The notes: a model not told the origin generated them from the letters alone. A stretch of DNA of 53,606 nucleotides from Methylobacterium persicinum (GCF_022179525.1 NZ_BPQX01000032.1:1-53606); one strand, 5' to 3'. Counted from the first letter of the stretch, positions 6,881-17,812 are shown. Numbers and translations: made by a program.

Positions 6881-8206
6881 ATGCGTCTCTCCCGCTACTT
6901 CCTGCCGACCTTGCGCGAGACGCCCAAGGAAGCGGACATCGTCTCCCACCGCCTGATGCTGCGCGCCGGGCTGGTGCGCCAGGAAGCGGCCGGCATCTAC
7001 GCGTGGCTGCCGCTCGGCCTGCGGGTGCTCAATAAGGTGTGCGACGTGATCCGGCGGGAGCAGGACCGCTCCGGCGCCGTCGAGATCCTGATGCCCACGG
7101 TGCAGTCCGCGGATCTGTGGCGGGAATCGGGCCGCTACGACGCCTACGGCAAGGAGATGCTCCGGCTGAAGGACCGGCACGAGCGCGAGATGCTCTACGG
7201 CCCCACCGCCGAGGAGATGGTCACCGAGATCTTCCGGGCGAGTGTCCGGTCGTACAAGGACCTGCCGAAGAATCTCTACCAGATTTCCTGGAAGTTCCGG
7301 GACGAGGTTCGGCCGCGCTTCGGCACGATGCGCTCCCGCGAGTTCCTGATGAAGGACGCCTATTCCTTCGATTTCGATCAGGCCGGCGCCCGGCATGCCT
7401 ACAACAAGATGTTCGTGGCCTACCTGCGCACCTTCGCCGGGCTGGGGCTGAGGGCGATCCCGATGCGGGCCGATACCGGCCCGATCGGCGGCGACCTCTC
7501 GCACGAGTTCATCATCCTCGCCCAGACCGGCGAGAGCGCCGTCTTCTGCGACAAGGCCTATCTCGGCATGGACATCCCGCCGGAGACGGTGGATTTCGAC
7601 GACGTCGCCGGCCTCCAGGGCCTCGTGGACGCGTGGACCTCCCGCTACGCCGCCACCGAGGAGATGCACGAGGAAGCCGCCTTCGCCGAGGTGCCGGAGG
7701 AGAGCCGCATGGCCGCCCGGGGTATCGAGGTCGGCCACATCTTCTACTTCGGCACCAAGTATTCCGAGCCGATGGGCGCCAAAGTCGCCGGTCCGGACGG
7801 GATCGAGCGGCCGGTTCACATGGGCTCCTACGGGATCGGGCCCAGCCGCCTGGTGGCGGCGATCATCGAGGCCTCCCATGACGAGGCCGGGATCATCTGG
7901 CCGGATGCGGTCGCACCCTTCGACGTCGCCCTCATCAACCTGAAGGTCGGCGATGCGGGCACCGATGCCGCCTGCGCGCAGATCCAGGGCGAACTGGAAG
8001 CCGCCGGCCTCACCGTCCTCTATGACGACCGCGACGAGCGGCCGGGCGCCAAGTTCGCCACGGCGGACCTCATCGGCTTGCCCTGGCAGGTGGTGGTCGG
8101 GCCCAAGGGCCTCGCCGAGGGCAAGATCGAGCTGAAGCGGCGGGCCGGTGGGGAGCGAGAGAGCCTCGCCGCCGTCGATCTGCTGGCACGGATCCGGCGC
8201 GTCTAG
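6881..8206 (+). CDS. proS: Prolyl-tRNA synthetase, short alphaproteobacterial form
   Basis: The 441-residue class II synthetase charges tRNA-Pro. Motif 1 region ([20 protein letters not shown]), motif 2 ([20 protein letters not shown]) and motif 3 ([16 protein letters not shown]) are all present, followed by the anticodon-binding domain ([10 protein letters not shown] onward). The editing insertion that lengthens the E. coli enzyme to 572 residues is absent, as is usual in this class. The start is the ATG giving [13 protein letters not shown]. It heads a run with lolC eight bases downstream. Confidence 0.95.
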   Translation: MRLSRYFLPTLRETPKEADIVSHRLMLRAGLVRQEAAGIYAWLPLGLRVLNKVCDVIRREQDRSGAVEILMPTVQSADLWRESGRYDAYGKEMLRLKDRHEREMLYGPTAEEMVTEIFRASVRSYKDLPKNLYQISWKFRDEVRPRFGTMRSREFLMKDAYSFDFDQAGARHAYNKMFVAYLRTFAGLGLRAIPMRADTGPIGGDLSHEFIILAQTGESAVFCDKAYLGMDIPPETVDFDDVAGLQGLVDAWTSRYAATEEMHEEAAFAEVPEESRMAARGIEVGHIFYFGTKYSEPMGAKVAGPDGIERPVHMGSYGIGPSRLVAAIIEASHDEAGIIWPDAVAPFDVALINLKVGDAGTDAACAQIQGELEAAGLTVLYDDRDERPGAKFATADLIGLPWQVVVGPKGLAEGKIELKRRAGGERESLAAVDLLARIRRV

Positions 8207-8214
8207 GCGGGGCG

Positions 8215-9537
8215 ATGGCAGGGCATGCGGCGATCGACCGGCTGAGGGGGCGCGCGGGGGAGCTGGCGTCGGGATTCGTCGCGTCGATGCGGGGGGGCAC
8301 GGCGCCCTTCGCCCCGTTCGAATGGCTGCTGGCCGGCCGCTACCTCCGGGCCCGGCGGCGGGGCGGCGGCGTCTCCGTGGTCGCCTTCTTCTCGGTGCTC
8401 GGCATCGCCCTCGGCGTCGCCACCCTCATCATCGTGCTGTCGGTGATGAACGGGTTCCGGGCCGAATTGCTGTCGAAGATCGTCGGCATCAACGGCCATC
8501 TCTTCGCCACGCCGATCGACCGGTCCTTCAACGATTGGCAGGACCTCTCCGATCGCCTGTCGAAGGTGGCCGGCGTGAAGGCGGCGGTGCCCCTGGTGGA
8601 GGGGCAGGCCTTCGCTTCCTCGCAATATGGCGGCTCCGGCGTTCTGGTGCGGGGGGTGCGGGGCCAGGACCTCGACGCGCTCGCCGCCGTCACCACCTCG
8701 ATCCGCGGCGGCACGCTGGATGGATTCGATGACGGGTCCGGCGTGCTCATCGGCAAGCGCCTCGCAGACACGCTTGGGCTCCAGGCCGGGGATACGATCA
8801 CCCTCTCGACCCCCAAGGGCGCCTCGACCCCGTTCGGCACCGCGCCGCGGACCAAGAGCTACATGGTGAAGGCGGTGTTCGAGGTCGGCATGACCGAATT
8901 CGACCAGACCTTCGTGTTCATGCCGATGGCCGAGGCGCAGACCTTCTTCAACCGGGAGGGCGACGTCTCGCTGATCGAGATCTACGTGGACGATCCCGAC
9001 CATGTGGGCGACATGCGTGAGCCCCTGGAGATGGCCGCTGAGCGCCCGCTCCTGCTCACCGACTGGCGCCAGCGCAACCGGACGTTCTTCGGGGCGCTCG
9101 AAGTCGAGCGGAATGTGATGTTCCTGATCCTCAGCCTGATCGTCGTGGTGGCGACGCTGAACATCGTGTCCGGCCTGATCCTGCTGGTCCGGGACAAGTC
9201 GAGCGACATCGCGATCCTGCGCACCATGGGCGCGACGCCCGGGACGATCATGAGGGTCTTCCTCATCAACGGCGCCCTGATCGGGGTCGTGGGGACGCTC
9301 TCCGGGCTGGTGCTCGGCATCGTCATCACCCTCAACATCAAGCCGATCCAGCGCTTCCTTTTCCCCGGCGCCTGGGACCCGACGGTGCGCTTCCTCGCCG
9401 AGATCCCCGCCGAGATGAACCCGCGGGAGATCACTGCGGTGGTGATCACCACCCTGCTCCTGTCGCTCGCCGCGACCCTGTACCCCTCGTGGCGCGCCGC
9501 CCGGCTCGATCCGGTGCAGGCCCTGCGCTACGGCTGA
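8215..9537 (+). CDS. lolC: Lipoprotein-releasing ABC transporter permease (LolC/LolE family)
   Basis: The 440-residue inner-membrane protein extracts mature lipoproteins for transfer to LolA. There is one transmembrane helix near residues 50-75 ([20 protein letters not shown]), a large periplasmic core, then three C-terminal helices starting [17 protein letters not shown], the FtsX/MacB-type topology. Only one permease gene is present here, so it may work as a homodimer, as in species with a single LolF-type permease (inference). The gene starts 8 bp after proS and is followed by lolD after 11 bp. Confidence 0.9.
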   Translation: MAGHAAIDRLRGRAGELASGFVASMRGGTAPFAPFEWLLAGRYLRARRRGGGVSVVAFFSVLGIALGVATLIIVLSVMNGFRAELLSKIVGINGHLFATPIDRSFNDWQDLSDRLSKVAGVKAAVPLVEGQAFASSQYGGSGVLVRGVRGQDLDALAAVTTSIRGGTLDGFDDGSGVLIGKRLADTLGLQAGDTITLSTPKGASTPFGTAPRTKSYMVKAVFEVGMTEFDQTFVFMPMAEAQTFFNREGDVSLIEIYVDDPDHVGDMREPLEMAAERPLLLTDWRQRNRTFFGALEVERNVMFLILSLIVVVATLNIVSGLILLVRDKSSDIAILRTMGATPGTIMRVFLINGALIGVVGTLSGLVLGIVITLNIKPIQRFLFPGAWDPTVRFLAEIPAEMNPREITAVVITTLLLSLAATLYPSWRAARLDPVQALRYG

Positions 9538-9548
9538 GGCTGATCCGT

Positions 9549-10257
<709 letters not shown>

Positions 10258-10274
<17 letters not shown>

Positions 10275-11556
10275 GCCCGGCCCGATTTGAGGCGAGGGCC
10301 TCGACCTCGTCACAGGCCCTGGCGATGGCATCCTCACCCTGGGTCATGAGCGCCCGGGCCTGCCCGCAGGCACGCACCACCCGGGGATCCGCCAGCAAGT
10401 GGTCGAGGACACGGGCGGCCCTGGCCGGGGTGAAGCGGCGCCGGCTTAACATCGCGCCGAGATGACTGTCGCGGATGCGCAACCCGTCGTCGAAGTGGTT
10501 GTAGGCATAGGGGACGATCAGTTGCGGCACCCCCGCCGCCAGGGCCTGCGCCACGGTGCCGATGCCCCCGTGATGGATCAGGGCGGCGCTCCGGGGGAGC
10601 AGGGAGCCAAGGGGCGCATAGGGCTGGTGAATCACCCCCGCGGGCAACGGGGCGGGGATCTGGTCGGCCTGCGGTGCCAGGAGCACGCCCCGTCGCCCCG
10701 TCCGGTCGCACAGGGCGATGGCGGTCCGGAAAAAGGCCTGCGCCTGCCGCATCGCGGAACCGTAGGTGAAGATTAGCGGAGGCGGTCCGTCCGCGAGGAA
10801 CGCGTCCAGCCCGGCGGGGAGCTCCGGGGTGTCGCCGAAACGGTCGGCCAGGGGAAAGCCGAGTTGGACGGCTTGCCCGGGCCAGTCCTCCTGGGGCGCG
10901 ACATACCAATCGGGGAACATCAGCAGCAGGCGCGTCGGGCTGTTCCACCAATGACGCAGGCGGCCGATCCCGACGAGGCCGAGACGCTCCCGTAGTCCGT
11001 TGAGGGACGGCAGGATGAACGGTCCGATCAGGACATCGTCCACGCCCTTGTTGACCGCGGCGCGCCATGACGCGGGCAGCACGCGTGGTATGGGCAGGCC
11101 CGGAAGCCGGGGCGGGGCGTAGCGGCTCTCGATCAGGAACGGCATGACGTGCAGCGTGGCCGTCGGCAGGCCGAGGAGGTCCTGGGCGATGCGGGCGCCC
11201 CAGGCGAGGGGTGAGGCGACGACCACCCGCCCTCCGGAACGGGATTCGGAGGCTGCCAGCCATGCGAGGGTGTGCTCGGCCATGCGCTGGGCGTAGGCGA
11301 GGAGCGGCCGGAAGCCGCGGATCGGGTGCCACAGATCCGGCTCGCGGATCAGCGCCTCGTAATCGGCCACCGTCCCCAGGGCTTTGAAACCGAGCCCCGC
11401 CCGATGGGTCATCGCTTCGAACGGCGCGGGCGCCGCGACGGTGACCCGGTGACCACGGGCGCGGAGGGCATCCCCAAGGGCGATGAACGGCAGGACATCC
11501 CCATGGGTGCCGACGGCGACCAAGTCGATGTCGAGAGAGTCCGCAAGTCCTCGCAC
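10258..11556 (-). CDS. Glycosyltransferase, GT1/UGT-type (GT-B fold)
   Basis: The 432-residue protein has the two Rossmann domains of UDP-glycosyltransferases. The N-terminal acceptor domain begins [20 protein letters not shown] with [14 protein letters not shown]. The C-terminal nucleotide-sugar domain holds the signature [19 protein letters not shown] followed by [13 protein letters not shown]. This matches sterol/macrolide glycosyltransferases and rhamnosyltransferase RhlB-like enzymes; the lipid or natural-product acceptor cannot be told from sequence. The start used is a GTG at 11556. It is alone on the minus strand, convergent with lolD. Confidence 0.85.
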
Positions 11557-12097
11557 GCGATGGGTCCGCTTCAGAGCTTGCCCGTTAGATCGGCAAGGTA
11601 CCGGATTTAGGCGAAACCGGAGGGGGACAATAGCGATCCGGAATTGAAATATTGTCTGTTAATGGAAATTTCTGGCAATTTAGAATTGCAAAACCTTGAC
11701 AGTAGCCAACCGAACGGAGAGGGAAAAACTAGCTTTACATAGAACAAAACAAGAACATAATGAGACCGTCAGCGACAGGAGGCAGCGATGGGCAAGGGCG
11801 TGTTCGTGACGGGGATCATCGAGCTCATGGCGTTCGGAATGCTGTTCGGGGCGCTCGGCGCGTGGAGCGTAGCCTTGGCGCCGATCCGTTGACGGGGGCT
11901 GGCGAAACCGCCCGAAGTTCCCGCCGGAAGCGGCTTGTCCACAGGCTAAACCCCGTTTGGGGGCGAATTTCCCTGATCGGCCGGTGGGGGTGATGCGGCC
12001 GGGGCACGAGCGGTGGAAAACCTGCTCCCGGCCGCCCCGGAACATCGACTCCGCGCATCTTGCGGGGGATGCTCGCCGACCCCGAACAAGGCCGGAT
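11557..12097. other. Gap with an AT-rich promoter-like zone and a small ORF
   Basis: From about 11630 to 11770 the sequence is strikingly AT-rich for this genome and includes TTGACA at 11696, without a matching -10 at normal spacing. It serves the divergent glycosyltransferase and the 34-codon ORF at 11788. The 11893-12097 stretch before dnaE shows nothing else. Confidence 0.5.
11788..11892 (+). CDS. Tiny predicted membrane protein (34 aa)
   Basis: A 34-codon ORF reads MGKGVFVTGIIELMAFGMLF and then GALGAWSVALAPIR. A perfect AGGAGG (11778-11783) stands four bases before the ATG, the consensus ribosome site. The product is one hydrophobic helix with a basic N-terminus and a basic last residue, like many bacterial single-span microproteins. 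It lies between an AT-rich promoter-like zone and dnaE. Function unknown; the combination of ribosome site and helix makes chance less likely. Confidence 0.6.
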   Translation: MGKGVFVTGIIELMAFGMLFGALGAWSVALAPIR

Positions 12098-15000
12098 ATG
12101 ACACGTCAGTTGAAGGAGGTCGGCTTCGTCCACCTCCACGTCCACTCGTCCTATTCCCTGCTCGAAGGTGCGGTGAAGGTCGGCGATCTCGTGAAGGCTG
12201 CCGTGGCCGACCGGCAGCCCGCCCTCGCGCTCACCGACACCAACAACCTGTTCGGCGCCCTGGAATTCTCGGAGAAGGCGGCCAAGGACGGGCTGCAGCC
12301 CATTGCCGGCATCCAGCTTTCCGTCGCGTTCGAGCCGGCAGATCCGCACGGGCGCAGCCTGCCGACCTACCACGGCGTGGTGCTGCTCGCGCAGGACGAG
12401 GCCGGCTACGCCAACCTGCTGCGCCTGGCGAGCCGGGCCTATTTCGATTCACCCCTCGGGGAGGCCCCACGGGTGGCGGCCGGGGCCTTGGCGGATTACG
12501 CGGGGGGGCTGATCGCCCTCACCGGCGGCGTGGGCGGCCCCCTCGATGGGGCTTTGCGCGCGGGCCGGCCCGAACTCGCGGCCAGCCGGCTCGAAAGCCT
12601 CAAGCGGGCCTTCGGCGAGGACAGGCTCTATGTGGAGATCCAACGCCACGGCCTGCCGGAGGAGGCGCGGATCGAGGCGGCCCTCTTGCACCTCGCCGAC
12701 CGGAACGGCCTCGGCGTCGCGGCAGCCAACGAGACCTACTTCGCCAAGCCCGACGATTACGACGCCCACGATGCCCTGCTCGCCATCGCCGACGGGCGGA
12801 TCGTGTCGGACGACCGCCGCCGCAAGCTGACTCCGCGCCACCACTTCAAAACCCGCGCGGAGATGGCCGCGCTGTTCAAGGACCTGCCGGACGCCCTGAC
12901 CGCGACGGTCGAGATCGCCATGCGCTGTGCGGTCCGGGCGCGGACCCGCAAGCCGATCCTGCCCAACTTCTCCCGGGTCGCCGGGGGCGAGGCCGCGCCG
13001 ATGGCCGAAGCCCTGGCCGAGGCATCCAGCGCCGTGGCCAAGGCGGTGGCCGCCGACGAGCCGACGGAGTTGCGGCGTCAGGCGGAGGCGGGGCTCGAAC
13101 TGCGCCTGCAGCAGCACGGTACGGCGCCGGGCTTCACCGAGGACGATTACCGCAAGCGGCTGGCCTTCGAGCTCGACGTCATCGTCTCGATGAAGTTCCC
13201 CGGCTACTTCCTGATCGTCTCGGATTTCATCAAGTGGGCGAAGGAGCACGATATCCCGGTGGGACCGGGGCGCGGCTCCGGCGCCGGCTCGCTGGTGGCG
13301 TGGTCGCTGCTCATCACCGACCTCGACCCCCTGCGCTTCGGCCTGCTGTTCGAGCGGTTCCTGAACCCCGAGCGCGTCTCGATGCCGGATTTCGACATCG
13401 ACTTCTGCGTCGAGGGCCGCGAGCGGGTGATCCGCTACGTGCAGGAGCGCTACGGCGAGGGGCAGGTCGGGCAGATCATCACCTTCGGCACCCTGCTCGC
13501 CCGCGGTGTGCTGCGGGATGTCGGCCGCGTGCTGGAGATGCCTTACGGGCAGGTCGACAAGCTGACGAAGCTCGTCCCACAGAACCCGGCCAACCCGGTG
13601 ACCCTGGCCCAGGCCATCGAGGGCGAACCCAAGCTGCAGCAGGCGATGGAGGAGGAGCCTGTCGTCGGCCGCCTCATCGACATCGCCAAGAAGCTCGAGG
13701 GCCTGCACCGCCACGCCTCGACCCACGCCGCCGGCGTGGTGATCGGCGACCGGCCCCTCGAGGAGCTGGTGCCGCTCTACCGCGACCCCAAGACGGGGAT
13801 GCGCGTCACCCAGTTCAACATGAAGTGGGTAGAGCAGGCCGGCCTCGTGAAGTTCGACTTCCTGGGCCTCAAGACGCTGACGATGCTGCGGTGCTGCACC
13901 GATCTGCTGAAGCAGCGCGACATCCATATCGACCTCGCCTCCCTGCCGCTGGACGACAGGAAGACCTACGAGCCCATGGGCCGGGGCGAGACGGTCGGCG
14001 TGTTCCAGGTGGAATCGGCCGGTATGCGCAAGGCCCTGTGCGAGATGCAGGCCGACCGGTTCGAGGACATCATCGCCCTCGTGGCCCTCTACCGGCCGGG
14101 TCCGATGGCCAACATCCCGGTCTATTGCGAGCGCAAGCTCGGGCGCGATGCCGGCAACGAGGCCAACTGGTATCCGCACCCCTCCCTGGAGCCGATGCTG
14201 AAGGAGACCTTCGGCATCATCGTCTACCAGGAGCAGGTGATGGAAATTGCCAAGGTGCTCGCCGGGTACACCCTCGGCGAGGCTGACATGCTCCGGCGCG
14301 CCATGGGCAAGAAGATCCGCGCGGAGATGGACGCCCAACGCGAGCGGTTTGTGAAGGGCTGCGAGGCGGGCGGGCTGACCAAGGCGAAGGCCAACGAGAT
14401 CTTCGACCTGTTGGCGAAGTTCGCCGATTATGGCTTCAACAAGAGCCACGCGGCGGCCTATGCCCTGCTGACCTACCAGACGGCCTATCTGAAGGCGAAC
14501 CACCCGGTCGAGTTCCTGGCCGCGGCCATGACGCTGGACATCGACAACACCGACAAGATCGCGGAATTCCGGCAGGACGCCCAGCGCCTGAAGATCGCCG
14601 TGGAGCCGCCCTCGATCAACGCCTCCGGCGAGGTGTTCGAGGTGCGGGACGGCAAGATCTTCTACGCCCTCGCGGCGATCAAGGGCGTCGGCCGCGAGGC
14701 GGTGCGGGCCCTCGTGGAGGCCCGGGGCGACCGGCCCTTCGCCGACCTGTCCGACCTCGCCCGCCGCCTCAATCCCCGCCTCGTGAACAAGCGGACCATG
14801 GAGAGCCTCGTCCAGGCCGGGGCGCTCGACTGCATCGAGGCCGACCGGGCTAGGGCCTTCGCCGCCGTGGAGCCGATGATGCGGCTGGCCGCCAGCGCGG
14901 CGGAGGCGGCCACGACCGGCGTCGCCGACATGTTCGGCGGCGTCGCCTCGGCCGACGTTACCTTGCGCATCCCGCCCCACGAATTGTGGCCCATGGCCGA

Positions 15001-15616
15001 CACGCTCAAGCGCGAATACGCGGCGATCGGCTTCTTCATCTCCGGCCATCCGCTGGACGAGTACGGCGAGCTTCTCGATAAGCTCCGCGTGCAGAGCTGG
15101 GCGGATTTCTGCCGGGCGGTGCGGGCGGGGACGACGAGCGTCGGGCGTGTCGCAGCCTCGGTTCTGGACCGGGCGGAACGGCGGACGAAGACCGGCAACA
15201 AGATGGGCATCGTCACCCTCTCGGACCGGACGGCGCATTTCGAGGCGATCATCTTCTCCGAGGGTCTCGGCCACTACCGGGACATCCTGGAGCCTGGCCG
15301 CCCGCTGGTCCTGCAGCTTCAGGCGAATGCCGAGGGTGAGGACGTGCGCGCCCGGATCATGACCGCCGAGCCCCTGGATGCCGCGGTGGCCCGTTTCCAG
15401 AAGGGCATGCGCATCCACCTGGACGACGCCCGGGGCATCCAGGCGGTCCAGAGCCGCCTGACCATGCGCGGGGAGGGGGAAGTATCCCTGGTGCTGCGCC
15501 TGGACGGCGGCGACCGGGAGGTGGAGATCCGCCTGCCGGGCCGTTATCAGGCGACGCCACAACTCGCCGGCATGCTCCGGGCCATGCCCGGCGTGGCGCA
15601 GGTGGAGGTGAGCTGA
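12098..15616 (+). CDS. dnaE: DNA polymerase III alpha subunit
   Basis: The 1172-residue replicative polymerase (E. coli 1160) begins with a PHP domain (VHLHVHSSYSLLEGA) and continues into the C-family palm, where PDFDIDFC carries the catalytic Asp433 and Asp435. The thumb/fingers, the helix-hairpin-helix region (YALAAIKGVGREAVRALVEA), an OB-fold (SVGRVAASVLDRAERRTKTG) and a C-terminal tau-binding region follow. The start gives MTRQLKEVGFVHLHVHSSYS. This is the essential DnaE1 type, not the ImuB-linked DnaE2. No LexA-type site was seen upstream. Confidence 0.96.
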   Translation: MTRQLKEVGFVHLHVHSSYSLLEGAVKVGDLVKAAVADRQPALALTDTNNLFGALEFSEKAAKDGLQPIAGIQLSVAFEPADPHGRSLPTYHGVVLLAQDEAGYANLLRLASRAYFDSPLGEAPRVAAGALADYAGGLIALTGGVGGPLDGALRAGRPELAASRLESLKRAFGEDRLYVEIQRHGLPEEARIEAALLHLADRNGLGVAAANETYFAKPDDYDAHDALLAIADGRIVSDDRRRKLTPRHHFKTRAEMAALFKDLPDALTATVEIAMRCAVRARTRKPILPNFSRVAGGEAAPMAEALAEASSAVAKAVAADEPTELRRQAEAGLELRLQQHGTAPGFTEDDYRKRLAFELDVIVSMKFPGYFLIVSDFIKWAKEHDIPVGPGRGSGAGSLVAWSLLITDLDPLRFGLLFERFLNPERVSMPDFDIDFCVEGRERVIRYVQERYGEGQVGQIITFGTLLARGVLRDVGRVLEMPYGQVDKLTKLVPQNPANPVTLAQAIEGEPKLQQAMEEEPVVGRLIDIAKKLEGLHRHASTHAAGVVIGDRPLEELVPLYRDPKTGMRVTQFNMKWVEQAGLVKFDFLGLKTLTMLRCCTDLLKQRDIHIDLASLPLDDRKTYEPMGRGETVGVFQVESAGMRKALCEMQADRFEDIIALVALYRPGPMANIPVYCERKLGRDAGNEANWYPHPSLEPMLKETFGIIVYQEQVMEIAKVLAGYTLGEADMLRRAMGKKIRAEMDAQRERFVKGCEAGGLTKAKANEIFDLLAKFADYGFNKSHAAAYALLTYQTAYLKANHPVEFLAAAMTLDIDNTDKIAEFRQDAQRLKIAVEPPSINASGEVFEVRDGKIFYALAAIKGVGREAVRALVEARGDRPFADLSDLARRLNPRLVNKRTMESLVQAGALDCIEADRARAFAAVEPMMRLAASAAEAATTGVADMFGGVASADVTLRIPPHELWPMADTLKREYAAIGFFISGHPLDEYGELLDKLRVQSWADFCRAVRAGTTSVGRVAASVLDRAERRTKTGNKMGIVTLSDRTAHFEAIIFSEGLGHYRDILEPGRPLVLQLQANAEGEDVRARIMTAEPLDAAVARFQKGMRIHLDDARGIQAVQSRLTMRGEGEVSLVLRLDGGDREVEIRLPGRYQATPQLAGMLRAMPGVAQVEVS

Positions 15617-15638
15617 GGCGTAGACAGTCGCCCGCCTC

Positions 15639-15730
15639 GTCTTTGCGAGCGAAGCGAAGCAATCCAGGGCAGCGGGCCGCCTCGGGACTCGGCGCATCCC
15701 TGGATTGCTTCGCTGCGCTCGCAATGACGG
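15639..15730. repeat. REP-like palindromic element, copy 1
   Basis: A 92-bp inverted repeat whose arms read outward-in as TTGCGAGCGAAGCGAAGCAA-TCCAGGG and CCCTGGA-TTGCTTCGCTGCGCTCGCAA. It sits between the convergent ends of dnaE and the gene at 15740 and may act as a shared transcript end. Related copies lie at 16613, 18632 and 37767. Confidence 0.85.
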
Positions 15731-15739
15731 CGCGGCGTC

Positions 15740-16285
15740 TTACGGTCCGAAGCACGGCTCGAGGGCGGTGCGGAGCGGCGCCGGTTCGGTCACCGTGAAG
15801 GTCGCGATGACGGACGCGTCCCCCGCCCGCGGGCTCGACTGCGTCCAGACGATCCGCGCACCTGCCTCGGCGAAGCCTGTGGCGATGCCCCTGAGGGGGT
15901 TCTCGGTCCGCTTCGGTCCGGCGACGGTGAAGGTGTAGCTCGTGGCCGGGTCGGCGGCGACCGCACCCGTCGCCGGGGCGATCACGCTGCGCACGCCGTT
16001 CGCCCCGACGATGCGGATGGCCGTCAGCGGCTTCGTCGTGCCATCCGGCCCCTCGAAGGCGTCGAAGGCGAACCGTGGGGTCAAGTCGGCGAAACGCGGG
16101 ACCGTGAGAACAGCCGAGATCCCCGCATGGGCAGGGTCGCAGGCGAGCCGCAGGGTGACGTGGCGAGCCTCGCTGCCGATCGTGGCCTCGCCGGTCAACA
16201 CCGCCTCGCCCCCCGCCGCCGGAGGTGCGGCCGCAGCGGGGACAGTCATGAGCAGACAAGCCAGAGCCGGGGCGACGATTCGCAT
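15740..16285 (-). CDS. Hypothetical periplasmic protein
   Basis: The 181-residue product starts at MRIVAPALACLLMTVPAAAA, a clear signal peptide. The mature protein is beta-rich with two cysteines (RLACDPAH and the C-terminal EPCFGP), which could form a disulphide. No family is recognised. It ends 10 bp beyond REP copy 1, convergent with dnaE. Confidence 0.65.
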   Translation of the reverse strand: MRIVAPALACLLMTVPAAAAPPAAGGEAVLTGEATIGSEARHVTLRLACDPAHAGISAVLTVPRFADLTPRFAFDAFEGPDGTTKPLTAIRIVGANGVRSVIAPATGAVAADPATSYTFTVAGPKRTENPLRGIATGFAEAGARIVWTQSSPRAGDASVIATFTVTEPAPLRTALEPCFGP

Positions 16286-16441
16286 GGGGTCCGTGGTCCT
16301 TAACGCCGCTCCGCGGCCGGGAGCGGGCCCTTTACCACGGCCCGAAGAAACCGACCCTCGCCGCATGGTTGATGTGCGCTGCAGCAACTCATTCAAAATT
16401 GATCGATCCTAAAAGCCACGCTCAGGTCCTCAGGCGTGGCC

Positions 16442-16585
16442 ATGCGCATCAAGATTACCCTCGGCCTCATGCTCGTCGTCTATCTCATCGACGGCCGTGC
16501 CCCCGGCTTCCGCGAACTCCGCAACCCGGATGCGGAGCATGCCGGAGCCCGCAGCATCGTGGCGACGAAGCGAGCGTGGGTCTGA
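16442..16585 (+). CDS. Possible small protein with N-terminal hydrophobic segment (47 aa)
   Basis: The frame reads MRIKITLGLMLVVYLIDGRA then PGFRELRNPDAEHAGARS to a stop at 16585. A basic N-terminus, a short hydrophobic stretch and a charged tail fit a secreted or single-span small protein. The ribosome site is weak. The rest of the gap 16286-16728 holds only REP copy 2. Confidence 0.4.
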   Translation: MRIKITLGLMLVVYLIDGRAPGFRELRNPDAEHAGARSIVATKRAWV

Positions 16586-16612
16586 GGTGTCCAGGCGGCC
16601 CATCCCGACCCC

Positions 16613-16706
16613 GTCATGGCGAGCGTCAGCGAAGCCATCCAGGGCGGCGGGCTGTCCCAGGAGGTGGCGCATCCCTGGATTGCTTCGATGACGCTCGCCA
16701 GGACGG
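16613..16706. repeat. REP-like palindromic element, copy 2
   Basis: Arms GTCATGGCGAGCGTCAGCGA and AGCCATCCAGGG face CCCTGGATTGCTTCG and ACGCTCGCCAGGAC. It is about 94 bp and slightly more diverged than copies 1 and 3. It lies just 3' of the ChaC-type gene on the minus strand. Confidence 0.8.
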
Positions 16707-16728
16707 CAGCGGCCGCCCTCATGCCCCG

Positions 16729-17412
16729 TCAGGTCAACGCCCTCAGCCGTGCTGCGACGAGCGCCTGAAGGCGCCAGAGGTGGCGGTCGCGGATGCCGAG
16801 CGCCTCGCAGGCTTCCACCGTCCGGTACAGGTACTCGGCGCTCGGGCCCGCATGGCCGCAGGCGAGGGCGATCCGGTCGGCGATCTCCTCGTCCGGCAGG
16901 CGGCCGGCGTAGCGGTCGTTGGCGCGGTTGGCGAGGAAGGTGAGGGCGGAGACCGTCCCCTCGTCCGTCTCCACCGGCAGCCAGCGGGCGACGTAGCCGC
17001 GTCCCCGCATCTCCCGGCGCCACAAGGGCATCAGCGCCTCGCGGATCTCGGCGTCCGGCAGGCGGAAGGCGACGCCCCGGCACAGGCCGCCCCGGTCGAG
17101 GGCCAGCACGAAGCCCGACCGTTCCGGGGTCCCGCGGAACCGCCGCTGCAGCAGGCAGAACCGGCGGTGGAAGCCGCGCACCGTGCCAAGCCGCCGCTCC
17201 GCAACCGGGAATTCCGGCCGCCACATCAGCGAGCCGTAGGCGAAGACCCACAGGGCGGCGCCCTCGCGGCCCGCCACGATCTCCTCCAGCCCAGGGCGCA
17301 ACTCCTCGTCGGTCATCACCGTCAGGGCCGCCGGATCATCCGCCACGGGTCCGGCATGGGCCGCGCGGATCAGATCGAGGGTCAGATCGAGGGGGCGGGA
17401 AGCAGAGGGCAT
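16729..17412 (-). CDS. ChaC-type gamma-glutamylcyclotransferase
   Basis: The 227-residue cytosolic enzyme belongs to the ChaC/GGCT fold, which cleaves gamma-glutamyl peptides such as glutathione to 5-oxoproline. The diagnostic substrate loop is VFAYGSLMWRPEFP, followed by the strand-rich barrel (VRGFHRRFCLLQRRFRGTPE) and the conserved C-terminal segment NRANDRYAGRLPDEEIADRI. The start at 17412 (MPSASRPLDL) follows the preceding gene by 19 bases, so the two form an operon. Substrate specificity is inferred from the family. Confidence 0.88.
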   Translation of the reverse strand: MPSASRPLDLTLDLIRAAHAGPVADDPAALTVMTDEELRPGLEEIVAGREGAALWVFAYGSLMWRPEFPVAERRLGTVRGFHRRFCLLQRRFRGTPERSGFVLALDRGGLCRGVAFRLPDAEIREALMPLWRREMRGRGYVARWLPVETDEGTVSALTFLANRANDRYAGRLPDEEIADRIALACGHAGPSAEYLYRTVEACEALGIRDRHLWRLQALVAARLRALT

Positions 17413-17431
17413 GCCCACGAACGCAAAAGGC

Positions 17432-17812
17432 TCAGCGGGCGTTGCCGAGGGCAGTGAGTTCCGGGAAGGGCCGGGCGTGGTGATAGGCGCAGACGTCGTC
17501 GTCATGCATCATCGTCAGCCGGTCGTTCTCGTAACGCATGGCGATCCGCACATGCTCGGAGCCGCCGAAATCGCGGCCCTTCATCCGCGTCATGACGCAG
17601 AAATAGGTGTGGCCGTCCTCCTCGAACGGTCCGGCGAGACCGCTCCCGGCGAAGGTGACCGGCAAAAGCGAGACCGCGCCGAACTCCACCTGCTTCAGGG
17701 CGAGTTTCGCGATCCGCGCCTTCAGGGCGGGGGAGGGCTCGTCCCTGGCCAGTACCGGCGAGGGCAAAGCCGCGAGCAGGACGAGGGCGAGGCAATGGGG
17801 CCGGACCGGCAT
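17432..17812 (-). CDS. Hypothetical secreted protein
   Basis: Starting at 17812, the 126-residue product has a signal peptide (MPVRPHCLALVLLAALPSPV, then LARDEP). The mature part reads as a small beta domain (HTYFCVMTRMKGRDFGGSEH) with histidine- and aspartate-rich MHDDDVCAYHHA near the end, a possible metal-binding cluster. No family is recognised. It is the first gene of a two-gene unit with the ChaC-type enzyme and is divergent from recO across 64 bp. Confidence 0.6.
   Translation of the reverse strand: MPVRPHCLALVLLAALPSPVLARDEPSPALKARIAKLALKQVEFGAVSLLPVTFAGSGLAGPFEEDGHTYFCVMTRMKGRDFGGSEHVRIAMRYENDRLTMMHDDDVCAYHHARPFPELTALGNAR

Noticed and set aside
11696-11787. A consensus promoter for the 34-codon ORF at TTGACA 11696
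   Set aside because: No acceptable -10 hexamer lies 15-19 bp downstream, so only the AT-rich character was recorded.
12449-15724. A minus-strand frame of 1091 codons opposite dnaE
   Set aside because: Third-position GC preference in dnaE opens this frame; the peptide shows no fold or motif.
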